A stretch of 64,000 nucleotides of DNA from Akkermansiaceae bacterium (GTDB lineage: Bacteria > Verrucomicrobiota > Verrucomicrobiia > Verrucomicrobiales > Akkermansiaceae): assembly GCA_903826205.1 (NCBI GenBank), contig CAIKDP010000073.1, positions 1-64,000 of the forward strand, given 5' to 3'. Below, one piece after another: positions 29,725 to 39,569 of the stretch. The notes beneath the pieces are model-generated. The model was given only the letters and a program-made list of their open reading frames with translations. It ran no database searches and was not told where the DNA came from. Both the position numbers and the translations under genes were made by a program. Each line of letters opens with the position of its first letter. Within the stretch, counting starts at the first letter, position 1.

Positions 29725-30402
29725 TCACTCGAAGGCCTTGCCTTTTCTAGCAAGCCAAATCGGCTGGAGCCGGGTTTTCTTGGCATTCGGGGTGACCGGG
29801 ACCAGGTGTTCGGCCACGGCAAAGCCACAGCGTTGCAGGCGGCGGGTGAGGGTGGGTTCCGGGCGTGACGCGGCGATGGCGAGCAGGCCACCGGCTTGCA
29901 GCGCCTCATAGGCGGCGGCCAGCCAGCGCCGGTCATCGACCCACGGGCGGTTGCGCTCGCCGGTGGGGGCGGCATCCAGATGGATGATGATGGAGTGGAG
30001 GCTGCCGGCGTGTCGGGCCAGGCCGGCGGGTCCTGGATCTAACACCAGGGTGACGCGCGGGTCGTTGTTGAACAGGCTGCCAGGCAGGTGCGCGCGATGC
30101 CACAGCGGAAGCTCGGCCAGCGGCTCGGCCACGACAAAGTTGGCGCGTTTTTGCGGCAGTGCTTCGGCCACCGCCGCCAGCGTGTGGCCGAGGGCGAGCC
30201 CAACAAGAAAGATCTTGGGTTGGCGGGCGGGACGGAATGGGGCACAGGCGAGGCGGGCGAGTTCCTCCTCCGCGCCTTGGGTGGCGGGCCCGGCGATTTG
30301 TTGGCCTTGGACAAGCAGATAGTGGCGGCCGTCGTGTTCCTGCAGGACGAGCGGCGTGCCGTCGGGAAGTTGGGTGGTGGCGAGGGTGGTACGCGGTTTC
30401 AT
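29725..30402 (-). CDS. Spermidine-synthase-like protein
   Basis: A 225-residue protein with a Rossmann methyltransferase-like core. KIFLVGLALGHTLAAVAEALP (about residues 60-80) resembles the glycine-rich cofactor loop, and NFVVAEPLAELPLWHRAHL the following acidic strand. DDRRWLAAAYEALQAGGLLAIAAS matches the later strand pattern of spermidine synthase and its paralogues. The N-terminal TTQLPDGTPLVLQEHDGRHYLLVQGQQI looks like the beta-hairpin region of spermidine-synthase-like proteins. Key acidic residues for decarboxylated-SAM and putrescine are not clear, so it may be a divergent paralogue rather than a true SpeE. The ATG at 30402 is preferred over an upstream in-frame codon. It converges on the FucP-like gene. 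Confidence 0.6.
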   Translation of the reverse strand: MKPRTTLATTQLPDGTPLVLQEHDGRHYLLVQGQQIAGPATQGAEEELARLACAPFRPARQPKIFLVGLALGHTLAAVAEALPQKRANFVVAEPLAELPLWHRAHLPGSLFNNDPRVTLVLDPGPAGLARHAGSLHSIIIHLDAAPTGERNRPWVDDRRWLAAAYEALQAGGLLAIAASRPEPTLTRRLQRCGFAVAEHLVPVTPNAKKTRLQPIWLARKGKAFE

Positions 30403-30492
30403 GGGGCGGTTGGCGGGGTGGGGCGGGCGGGTCTTACGGTAAAAGTCACGGCATGTCCACACAACCCGCAGCGACCGCCGGCCGCATATACG

Positions 30493-30522
30493 GAAAACCC
30501 CGGCGCTTGGGCCGGGGTTTTC
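30493..30522. terminator. Bidirectional intrinsic terminator
   Basis: GAAAACCCCGGC-GCTTGG-GCCGGGGTTTTC is a perfect 12-bp stem with an A-run on one side and a T-run on the other. It lies 43 nt beyond the HU stop codon on the minus strand. This is the best intrinsic terminator in the window. Confidence 0.85.
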
Positions 30523-30564
30523 ATCAGTTCGGGATTAAAGCGCAGGGTGAATGCGTCAGGGGAG

Positions 30565-30840
30565 TTACAGGCTGCCCTTGAGCACCGATGATGGCTTGAA
30601 TCCGACGGACTTGGAGGCACCGATCTTCATCGATTCGCCGGTCTTCGGGTTGCGACCCATGCGAGCGGCGCGCTTCTTCACTTCAAAAGTGCCGAAGCCA
30701 ATGATCTGGACCTTCTTGTCTTTTTTGATGCCCTTGGCGATCGAGTCAAAAACGGCTTCGACGGCTTCGTCAGCGGCGCGTTTGGTGGTGTCTTTACCGA
30801 GGGCTTTCTGGACGGCTTCAATAAGTTCTGCTTTGTTCAT
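30565..30840 (-). CDS. hup: HU-family DNA-binding protein
   Basis: A 91-residue histone-like HU protein that bends and compacts DNA. The N-terminal helices MNKAELIEAVQKALGKDTTKR and the dimer core are normal. The beta-arm signature reads GFGTFEVKKRAARMGRNPKTGE, with the intercalating proline (N-P) intact, followed by the C-terminal helix. The frame is open further upstream (to 30993), but the ATG at 30840 gives the exact family N-terminus and lies 10 nt from a -10 element. A strong terminator follows the gene, so it is a single-gene transcript. Confidence 0.96.
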   Translation of the reverse strand: MNKAELIEAVQKALGKDTTKRAADEAVEAVFDSIAKGIKKDKKVQIIGFGTFEVKKRAARMGRNPKTGESMKIGASKSVGFKPSSVLKGSL

Positions 30841-30850
30841 GGCAGCGGCG

Positions 30851-30879
30851 TTTATGCGAACAGGGGGGGTGGGTGACAA
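30851..30879 (-). promoter_or_regulatory. Candidate HU promoter
   Basis: Minus strand TTGTCA (30874-30879), 17-bp C-rich spacer, CATAAA (30851-30856), then 10 nt to the ATG. Upstream is an AT-rich stretch around 30898-30912 that could act as an UP-like element. Confidence 0.5.
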
Positions 30880-31083
30880 GGAAAAACCTGAGGAAATATC
30901 ATATTTTTTTCTCAGTGAGTTCTTGACTTTTAGCCCCGCTGCGTGTGCAAGCGGCCTGCCTGCTGGGAAAACGGCGGGTGTGGGCCGCCGCATGACTTGA
31001 TTGTTAGAAAATGTTAGTCAGGTGGCGGAAGGGATTGGGGCCGGAGCCTGAGGAAGGAATTGACGGGGTGGCCGGGTTGCTGC

Positions 31084-32445
31084 ATGGCTGGCCGGGTGGT
31101 TGGAAACTCTCAGGCTAACGGCATCGCCGTCACGCGCGGAATCGCCGCGGTGTTGGCGGTGGCCGGGGCCTTGCCGGAAGCATCCGACATGCGGCAGGAT
31201 CTGGCGAGCGTGGCGGCGGCTTTGGCGCGCGGGTATTTTCTGCCGGACGAGGACGAGTCGGTGCGCCACCGCTATGCGGGATATCTGGCGGCGCGGGCAG
31301 CATTGTTAGAAACGCTGGAGGAATTGGCGGCGGTGGCGGGGCGTGGGACCCTCGAGTGGCAACAGCGTCTGCCGGTGTTTGCGACGGCCTTTGCCGCCGC
31401 CTGTGTGTTGATGCGGGCCAACCGCTATGTGATTGATTTGGCGGGCGAGCAACCGCTGCTATGGAAAAAGCTGGATGAGGCGGATGTGGTGGCGGGCATT
31501 CCGCGCAAGACCTTCACGACGGTGTTCAAGGCGGCGACCCATCCGGCGACCCTGCGGCGCTTGCTGGCGGCGACGGACTTTTATTTTGCGCAGCATGCGG
31601 CCATCCGCGGGCTGGCGGCTGACCCGCAATTGCGGCCGGTGGTGGAATTGTTAGCGGCGGAGCAGCCGCTGATGGAGCGGCGGCGGCGCGATGCGCTCAA
31701 GCGTGTGTTTGCGTATCGCTGGTTTGCGTTGTGGCGGCGGCAGCGCTCGGCATGGCGACAGGTGATGTTTGGAATCTTCGAGGTGTCCGGGCGGGCGATT
31801 TCCGAGTTGCGCCAGCCGGGGGCAAGATCTGGCGGCGCGCCCAAGCGGATCACCGATGCGATACGGGTGGCGGTGGTGGAGTATCTGCAGCCGGGCGATG
31901 TGTTTGTCACCCGCCATGAGGATGCGCTGAGCAATTGGTTTTTGCCCGGCTTCTGGCCGCATACCGCACTCTATCTCGGCTCGCGGGAGGAGTGCCTGCG
32001 GCTGGGGCTGGAATTGCCGTTAGATGTTGGCCACCGGCATTGGTTTTTGGAGGCGAAAAAGGACGGGGTGCGGGTGCGTCCCCTCGGGGAGACCCTGCAG
32101 GTGGATGCTTTTTGCGTGCTGCGTTCGCCGCTGGCCGGGGCAGATCTGGCAATGGCCCTCAAGCGGGCGCTGGGGCATGCCGGCAAGCCTTACGATTTTC
32201 TGTTCGACTTCCGCAGCGCCGATTGCCTGGCATGCAGTGAGGTGGTCTATCGGGGGTTCCACGGCATCGGTGCGCTACGGTTCCAATTGCAGGAGGTGGG
32301 CGGGCGCTTGTGCCTGCCCACCGAGGCCTTGGTCGCGCAAGCCCTGGCCTGCGGCTTCCAGATTCTAATCACCGCGGGCCTCGGCGGCGAGGGGCTCAGA
32401 CTCGGCTCCGCAGCGGCGGCGGCCTACACCGCATCGAGGGAATAG
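31084..32445 (+). CDS. YiiX/YebB-like permuted NlpC/P60 cysteine hydrolase with helical N-terminal domain
   Basis: A 453-residue protein. The C-terminal third is a permuted papain-like hydrolase of the YiiX/YebB type. YLQPGDVFVTR opens it, the His is in FWPHTALYLG, and the Cys in DCLACSEVVYRGF, in the His-before-Cys order of permuted members. KPYDFLFDF precedes the Cys as in YiiX. These enzymes are thought to act on peptides or lipids of the envelope, but substrates are unknown. The N-terminal 260 residues are alpha-helical and Ala/Leu/Arg-rich, with no match I recognise, and no signal peptide is evident. The start is uncertain: ATG at 31084 is used, TTG at 31060 is also possible. It precedes the ATP synthase operon by 115 nt with a promoter in between. 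Confidence 0.75.
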   Translation: MAGRVVGNSQANGIAVTRGIAAVLAVAGALPEASDMRQDLASVAAALARGYFLPDEDESVRHRYAGYLAARAALLETLEELAAVAGRGTLEWQQRLPVFATAFAAACVLMRANRYVIDLAGEQPLLWKKLDEADVVAGIPRKTFTTVFKAATHPATLRRLLAATDFYFAQHAAIRGLAADPQLRPVVELLAAEQPLMERRRRDALKRVFAYRWFALWRRQRSAWRQVMFGIFEVSGRAISELRQPGARSGGAPKRITDAIRVAVVEYLQPGDVFVTRHEDALSNWFLPGFWPHTALYLGSREECLRLGLELPLDVGHRHWFLEAKKDGVRVRPLGETLQVDAFCVLRSPLAGADLAMALKRALGHAGKPYDFLFDFRSADCLACSEVVYRGFHGIGALRFQLQEVGGRLCLPTEALVAQALACGFQILITAGLGGEGLRLGSAAAAAYTASRE

Positions 32446-32517
32446 GGAAATAAAGATGAGTAAGTCATTAGAAATCAATGAGTGCACAGTAAATGTGAAA
32501 ATTTGCGGGAAAAATAC

Positions 32518-32545
32518 TTGCGGATTCAAGGGGCTGTAATAGGCT
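32518..32545 (+). promoter_or_regulatory. Candidate promoter of the atp operon
   Basis: TTGCGG (32518-32523), 16-bp spacer, TAGGCT (32540-32545), then 15 nt to the atpB ATG. The AT-rich 32446-32517 stretch upstream has no gene and could enhance the promoter. Confidence 0.5.
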
Positions 32546-32560
32546 CGCGCCTCCCGATTC

Positions 32561-33406
32561 ATGCGTTTGATTCTTCCCACGACGGCCCTTTGGTTGCTAA
32601 CTCCCCTGCTTGCTCGTGCAGCGGAGGAGGGTGGATTGGCGGTGCAAGCGGAACCGCTTTGGCCGGGGTTGCCGATCACCAACTCGATGTTGATGGTGTG
32701 GATTTCGGTCGCCATCATCACCGTGTTTTGTCGGGCTGCCACCAAGCAGATGGCACTGGTGCCCGCGGGATTTCAAAATTTTGCGGAGTGGGTGGTGGAG
32801 GGGCTTTATGATTTCATCGGCAGCATTTTGGGGCCCCGTCTGGTGCAGAAGACTTTCTGGTTTTTCGCCACGATTTTCCTGTTCATATTAGTGACCAACT
32901 GGGTAGGGCTGATTCCGGGGGTGGGCACCATCGGTCGTTACAATGCGCATGGCGAGATTGTGGGGTTTCTGCGCGGGGGCAATGCCGATTTGAACATGAC
33001 CCTGGCGATGGCTTTCATCTTCAACCTGCTGTGGCTGTATTGGGCACTCGCCGAGAACGGCGTGCGCGGGTTTCTCGCGCACATCTTCGCGCCCAAGGGG
33101 CAGTTTCACGGGCTCATGCGCCTGTTCATGGTGGTGATGTTTCTCGCCGTTGGCGTGTTGGAGATCATTTCCATCTGCATCCGTCCGGTGGCGCTCACCT
33201 TCCGCTTGTTTGGCAATATCTATGGCGGCGAGCAGACGATGGAAAAGCTGATGGGTCTGGTGCCCAAGAGCCTGGCGTTTCTGCCGGCGTTGCCATTTTT
33301 ATTCATGGAGTTGTTCGTGGGCTTCGTGCAGGCGCTGGTATTCATGTTGCTCACTGTCGTCTTCCTGCGCCTCATCTGCGAACACACCGGGCACGACGCC
33401 CACTGA
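32561..33406 (+). CDS. atpB: F-type ATP synthase subunit a
   Basis: Subunit a forms the two proton half-channels of Fo in the inner membrane. The 281-residue protein has a cleavable-looking N-terminus (LILPTTALWLLTPLLARA), then about five or six membrane helices. The essential arginine is in PVALTFRLFGNIYGGE, followed by the conserved C-terminal helix FVGFVQALVFMLLTVVFLRL. TNWVGLIPGVG is the conserved loop. Length is usual. It is first in a complete operon with the order a-c-b-delta-alpha-gamma-beta-epsilon. No atpI is seen upstream. Confidence 0.97.
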   Translation: MRLILPTTALWLLTPLLARAAEEGGLAVQAEPLWPGLPITNSMLMVWISVAIITVFCRAATKQMALVPAGFQNFAEWVVEGLYDFIGSILGPRLVQKTFWFFATIFLFILVTNWVGLIPGVGTIGRYNAHGEIVGFLRGGNADLNMTLAMAFIFNLLWLYWALAENGVRGFLAHIFAPKGQFHGLMRLFMVVMFLAVGVLEIISICIRPVALTFRLFGNIYGGEQTMEKLMGLVPKSLAFLPALPFLFMELFVGFVQALVFMLLTVVFLRLICEHTGHDAH

Positions 33407-33479
33407 CCCTCTCGGTGCCTGGACCATGCTGGATCGTGGGAGGCGCCCGAAACCAACACACAACCAACCAACTGACATC

Positions 33480-33707
33480 ATGACCCTAATCCCCATGCTT
33501 GCTGAAGCCGCTTCCGGAATGGTCGGCAACATCCACATCGCCGGTGCCGCGCTCGGTGCCGGCCTTGGCATCGGCATCCTCGGCTCCAAGGCCGCTGAAG
33601 CCACCGGCCGCAATCCGGGGGCGTCCACCCCGATTCTCGTCAATGCGATTATTTTCGCCGCATTGGCCGAAGGGGTGTTCATCCTCGCAGCCTTTGCCAT
33701 CAAGTAA
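33480..33707 (+). CDS. atpE: F-type ATP synthase subunit c
   Basis: A 75-residue two-helix hairpin that forms the c-ring. The first helix has the packed glycine pattern GAALGAGLGIGILG (residues 22-35). The polar loop is EATGRNPGA, and the ion-binding carboxylate is E64 in ALAEGVF of the second helix. The residue after the glutamate is Gly and there is no Gln/Ser set as in sodium-dependent rings, so proton coupling is likely. The upstream in-frame stretch from 33426 is not part of the family; the ATG at 33480 gives a normal hairpin. Confidence 0.97.
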   Translation: MTLIPMLAEAASGMVGNIHIAGAALGAGLGIGILGSKAAEATGRNPGASTPILVNAIIFAALAEGVFILAAFAIK

Positions 33708-33801
33708 AGGCAGCGGCGATTCTCAGCGCCGGGGGGTGGCGTGACAGCCCGGCCCCCCGCGCATCACGCCTGGTTTTTTCCATTTCACAAGCCTCTCCGC
33801 C

Positions 33802-34347
33802 ATGTTCACGCTCCTTGCTCTAGCCGCCGAGTCCCAGGACTCCGTCGTTTCCGAATTGTTCGGGAAATTCGGCGTCAATTGGCCGTATTTCATTGCCAGT
33901 TGTGTCAACTTCCTGGTGGTCGTCTTCGTCCTCAAGAGGTATGCCTTCGGCCCGATCCAGGCCATGCTCGAACAGCGCCGCGAACGCATCGCCGAGGGCG
34001 AGGAAAAACTCAAGCTCATCGAACAACAACTCGCCGAATCCGAGCAGACAACCGCGGCCGCCATCGCCAAGGCCCACGCCGAAGCCGTGCGCATGATCAA
34101 TGATGCGAAGCTGGGGGCCGCCGCATTCACCGAGCAAAAAGCCCAGGAGGCCATCGCCCAAGCCCAACAGATTCTGGTCAAGGCGGATGCCGCCGCCAAG
34201 GCCGACCGCGAGCGGCTCGGCCTTGAGTTGAAGCGCGAATTCGGCCGGCTCGTGGCAGCGACCACCGCGCAGGTTGCCGGCAAGGTTCTAACACCTGAAG
34301 ACCAGCGCCGTCTCAACGAAGCCGCGCTGACCGAAGTGGAAGCCTGA
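33802..34347 (+). CDS. atpF: F-type ATP synthase subunit b
   Basis: Subunit b is the peripheral stalk linking Fo and F1. The 181-residue protein has one membrane helix (YFIASCVNFLVVVFVLKRYAF, about residues 29-49) and a long charged coiled coil (from EQRRERIAEGEEKLKLIEQQ to the end). The glycine/proline pair FGPIQAM is the usual hinge. It has a longer N-terminus than E. coli b (28 residues ahead of the helix). It is placed between c and delta as usual, 94 nt after atpE; that spacer holds no gene. Confidence 0.95.
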   Translation: MFTLLALAAESQDSVVSELFGKFGVNWPYFIASCVNFLVVVFVLKRYAFGPIQAMLEQRRERIAEGEEKLKLIEQQLAESEQTTAAAIAKAHAEAVRMINDAKLGAAAFTEQKAQEAIAQAQQILVKADAAAKADRERLGLELKREFGRLVAATTAQVAGKVLTPEDQRRLNEAALTEVEA

Positions 34348-34373
34348 TTGTCCGTTAGTCCAGCCCTGTTGTC

Positions 34374-34766
34374 ATGAAGATCTCAAAACTCGCCACCGCC
34401 AGCGCCCGCCGCCTGTTTGGGCTATGCCAGACCGACGGGCGGCTCGACGAGGCGAAGTTGCGCCTGGTGGTGGCGCGCTTGGTCGAGGCCAAGCCGCGCG
34501 ATTACGCCGCCATCCTCAGCGCCTTGCTCCGCCTGACGCGCCTCGCCTACGAAAGCCGCAAGGGGGTCGTGGAGAGTGCCGTGGAGCTGGATGCCGCCAG
34601 TCAACAGCGGGTACTCGCCAGTCTAACTGAAAAATACGGGCCGGGTCTGGTGCTCCAATACCAAATCAGCCCCGCCCTGCTCGGCGGCCTGCGCATCCGG
34701 GTGGGCAACGATGTGATCGACGGTTCCATACGGGGCCGTCTCGACCGTTTCGCCAACGCGCTGTGA
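34374..34766 (+). CDS. atpH: F-type ATP synthase subunit delta, short form
   Basis: Delta caps the F1 crown and binds subunit b. The C-terminal signature is complete: SPALLGGLRIRVGNDVIDGSIRGRLDRF. The preceding VESAVELDAASQQRVLASLTEKYG is the normal linker. The protein is 130 residues instead of about 175-180, because the N-terminal helical domain is about 45 residues shorter (about four helices instead of six). The frame has no upstream in-phase continuation in the short gap to atpF, so the shortness is real unless a frameshift hides the rest. It is placed between b and alpha. Confidence 0.9.
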   Translation: MKISKLATASARRLFGLCQTDGRLDEAKLRLVVARLVEAKPRDYAAILSALLRLTRLAYESRKGVVESAVELDAASQQRVLASLTEKYGPGLVLQYQISPALLGGLRIRVGNDVIDGSIRGRLDRFANAL

Positions 34767-34820
34767 CGCTTCCTTCCACCCGCCGCCAACCGCATCCTTT
34801 CCCCCTAGCCAACTTCACTT

Positions 34821-36362
34821 ATGAGCAGCATCCTCCAGGAACTCGAACAACAGATCGCGGGCATCACCACGTCCGTCGAAAAATCCAACGTCGGCATTGT
34901 CCGTCAGGTGGGCGATGGCGTCGCCAAGGTCGAAGGCCTCTCCGACGTGATGCTCAATGAAATGATCGAGTTTGGTGGCGGGGTCACCGGCATGGCCCTC
35001 AACCTCGAGGAAAACGAGGTCGGGGTGGTTTTGCTCGGCAACTATGCGGCCGTCAAACAGGGCCACGAATGCCGCACCACCGGCAAGCTGCTCTCCGTCC
35101 CTGTCGGTGAGGCACTGCTCGGCCGCGTCGTCAATGCCTTGGGCGAGCCGATCGATGGCAAGGGCGCCATCGCCGCGGCCGCCTACTATCCGATGGAAAA
35201 AATCGCGCCCGGTATCATCAAGCGCAAATCGGTATCGGTGCCGGTGCAGACCGGCATCATGTCCATTGACGCGATGATTCCGATTGGCCGCGGCCAGCGC
35301 GAACTCATCATTGGCGACCGCTCCACGGGCAAGACGACCATCGCGGTGGACACCATCATATCCCAAGCCCAGCAAAACAAGGCCGCGGAGCAGGGCAAGC
35401 TGCAGAACCACAAGCCGCTGTATTGCATTTATGTGGCCATCGGCCAGAAGCTCTCCAACGTTGCCCGCACCCAGAAGATTCTCGAAGACGCCGGTGCGAT
35501 GGAATACACCACCATCGTTTCCGCCTCGGCTTCGGACGCCGCCGCCATGCAGTATCTTGCGCCCTATGCGGGATGCGCCATTGCCGAGTATCTCATGGAC
35601 AAGGGTCAGGACTGCCTGATTGTGTTCGATGACCTGTCCAAGCATGCGGTGGCCTACCGCCAGGTGTCGCTGATTCTGCGCCGTCCCTCCGGCCGCGAGG
35701 CCTATCCGGGCGATGTGTTCTATCTGCATTCCCGCCTCCTCGAGCGCTCCGCCCGCCTGTCCAAGGCCGCTGGCGACGGCTCGCTCACCGCGTTGCCCAT
35801 CATCGAGACGCAGGCTGGTGACGTGTCCGCCTATATTCCCACCAACGTCATTTCCATCACCGACGGCCAGATTTTCCTCGAGACCGACCTGTTCTATCAA
35901 GGTATCCGGCCGGCCATCTCGGTGGGCCTTTCGGTGTCGCGCGTGGGATCCGCCGCGCAAACCAAAACCATCAAGTCGGTCGCCGGCACCACCAAGCTCG
36001 ACCTCGCGCAATTCCGCGAACTGCAGGCCTTCGCCCAGTTCGGGTCCGATCTGGATGCCTCCACCAAGAAGAAGCTCGACCGCGGCGCGCGCATCGTCGA
36101 GCTCTTCAAACAAAACCAATACAGCCCGCTGGCCATGGAGATGGAATCCATCTATCTCTTTGCCATGCAAAACGGTTACTTCGACGACGTCCGCGTGGCC
36201 GATGTGCGCCGCTTCCAGGCCGGCCTCGGGGAATTCTTCAACACCCGCAAGTCAGAGTTGTTGGATCGCATCCGCAATGAAAAGCCGGACCTCAAGAAGG
36301 ACGCCGCCATGATCGAGTTGGTCAGGCAGGGCGTCGAGGACTTCAAACTCGGGTGGAAATGA
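34821..36362 (+). CDS. atpA: F-type ATP synthase subunit alpha
   Basis: A 513-residue non-catalytic nucleotide-binding subunit of F1. The P-loop is GDRSTGKTT, the arginine-finger region is [16 protein letters not shown], and [46 protein letters not shown] is the family signature. The N-terminus [14 protein letters not shown] and the C-terminal bundle are complete. It is preceded by TAGCCAACTTCACTT without a Shine-Dalgarno sequence. The 111-nt gap to atpG is low-complexity. Confidence 0.98.
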   Translation: MSSILQELEQQIAGITTSVEKSNVGIVRQVGDGVAKVEGLSDVMLNEMIEFGGGVTGMALNLEENEVGVVLLGNYAAVKQGHECRTTGKLLSVPVGEALLGRVVNALGEPIDGKGAIAAAAYYPMEKIAPGIIKRKSVSVPVQTGIMSIDAMIPIGRGQRELIIGDRSTGKTTIAVDTIISQAQQNKAAEQGKLQNHKPLYCIYVAIGQKLSNVARTQKILEDAGAMEYTTIVSASASDAAAMQYLAPYAGCAIAEYLMDKGQDCLIVFDDLSKHAVAYRQVSLILRRPSGREAYPGDVFYLHSRLLERSARLSKAAGDGSLTALPIIETQAGDVSAYIPTNVISITDGQIFLETDLFYQGIRPAISVGLSVSRVGSAAQTKTIKSVAGTTKLDLAQFRELQAFAQFGSDLDASTKKKLDRGARIVELFKQNQYSPLAMEMESIYLFAMQNGYFDDVRVADVRRFQAGLGEFFNTRKSELLDRIRNEKPDLKKDAAMIELVRQGVEDFKLGWK

Positions 36363-36473
36363 TCTTGGATGTTAGATGTTATTTGTTAAAGGTTATTAGA
36401 TGAAGACCCGGCACCTGTAACCAGCTTGTTACCAATAACATATAACCCATAACCCTTAACTCCTCCCCAAAAA
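36363..36473. repeat. Low-complexity GTTA/TAAC-rich spacer in the atp operon
   Basis: The atpA-atpG gap holds GTTATTTGTTAAAGGTTATT on the left and AATAACATATAACCCATAAC on the right, which can pair as an imperfect long hairpin. It ends in a CTCCTCCCC run before ATG. No gene is present. Confidence 0.6.
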
Positions 36474-38896
<2,423 letters not shown>

Positions 38897-38938
38897 GAAT
38901 CTCAAATCTCAAATCTCAAATCTCAAATTTCAATTCCC
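38897..38938. repeat. AAATCTC tandem repeat between atpD and atpC
   Basis: Four to five AAATCTC-type units plus AAATTTC, then a CAATTCCCTCCC run up to the atpC ATG at 38943. It starts directly after the atpD stop and has no Shine-Dalgarno sequence. Confidence 0.85.
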
Positions 38939-38942
38939 TCCC

Positions 38943-39356
38943 ATGCCACTGCTTCTCGATATTGTCACTCCTGAGAGAAAGGTTTTTTCGGACTCGGTGG
39001 ACAACGTCTATTTGCCGGGGGCGGACGGGGAGTTGGGGGTGTTGCCGCAGCATGCCGGGCTGGTCACCGCGCTGCAACCCGGCGAGCTGCGTTATCTCCT
39101 CAACGGCAAGGTGGTCACCCTGGCCATTGGTTCCGGCTTCGCGGAAATCACCCAAACCCATGTTGTTGTTCTAACCGACATGGCGCTGGGCGAGGCTGAG
39201 ATCGACATCGCCCAGGCCGAGACCGCCATCCAGCGGGCCCGGGAGGAATTGCACGGCGTGGATCACAGCATGGATGCCGAGGAAGTCGCCTTCCTCCAAG
39301 GCGTCATCGCCAAATCCACCGTCGCCATCAACTTCAAGCGCAAGAGCCAGTCGTAG
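38943..39356 (+). CDS. atpC: F-type ATP synthase subunit epsilon
   Basis: The 137-residue regulatory epsilon subunit. The beta-sandwich has LDIVTPERKVFSDSVDNVYLPGADGELGVLPQHAGLVTAL, followed by the two C-terminal helices (IDIAQAETAIQRAREEL and VAFLQGVIAKSTVAINFKRK). Length is normal. It ends the operon; a CTGCGGCT hairpin begins directly at its stop codon. Confidence 0.95.
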   Translation: MPLLLDIVTPERKVFSDSVDNVYLPGADGELGVLPQHAGLVTALQPGELRYLLNGKVVTLAIGSGFAEITQTHVVVLTDMALGEAEIDIAQAETAIQRAREELHGVDHSMDAEEVAFLQGVIAKSTVAINFKRKSQS

Positions 39357-39375
39357 CTGCGGCTGCCAGCCGCAG
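39357..39375. terminator. Hairpin directly after atpC
   Basis: CTGCGGCT-GCC-AGCCGCAG, a perfect 8-bp stem starting 1 nt after the atpC stop codon. It lacks a T-tract. A second copy of the same stem lies at 39509. Confidence 0.45.
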
Positions 39376-39449
39376 GGATCACTGATCATGGCAGATCAAA
39401 GAGGGAAGACGGGGCCCATGTCCGGCACCTTATCCATGATCCTCTTCAA

Positions 39450-39569
39450 TTTTCCTGCCCAACATTTTCCTGCCCAACATTTTCCTGCCGCGTTTCTTGG
39501 GCTGGAAACTGCGGCTGGAAGCCGCAGCTACGGACGCAGCTACGGACGCAGCTACGGACGCAGCTACGC
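39450..39569. repeat. Cluster of short tandem repeats between the atp and bat operons
   Basis: Three elements fill this part of the 213-nt convergent gap. First, 2.7 copies of the 15-bp unit TTTTCCTGCCCAACA (39450-39489). Second, the hairpin CTGCGGCT-GGA-AGCCGCAG (39509-39527). Third, 3.7 copies of the 12-bp unit AGCTACGGACGC (39526-39569), which run to the batD stop codon. I see no gene in the gap. Confidence 0.9.
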
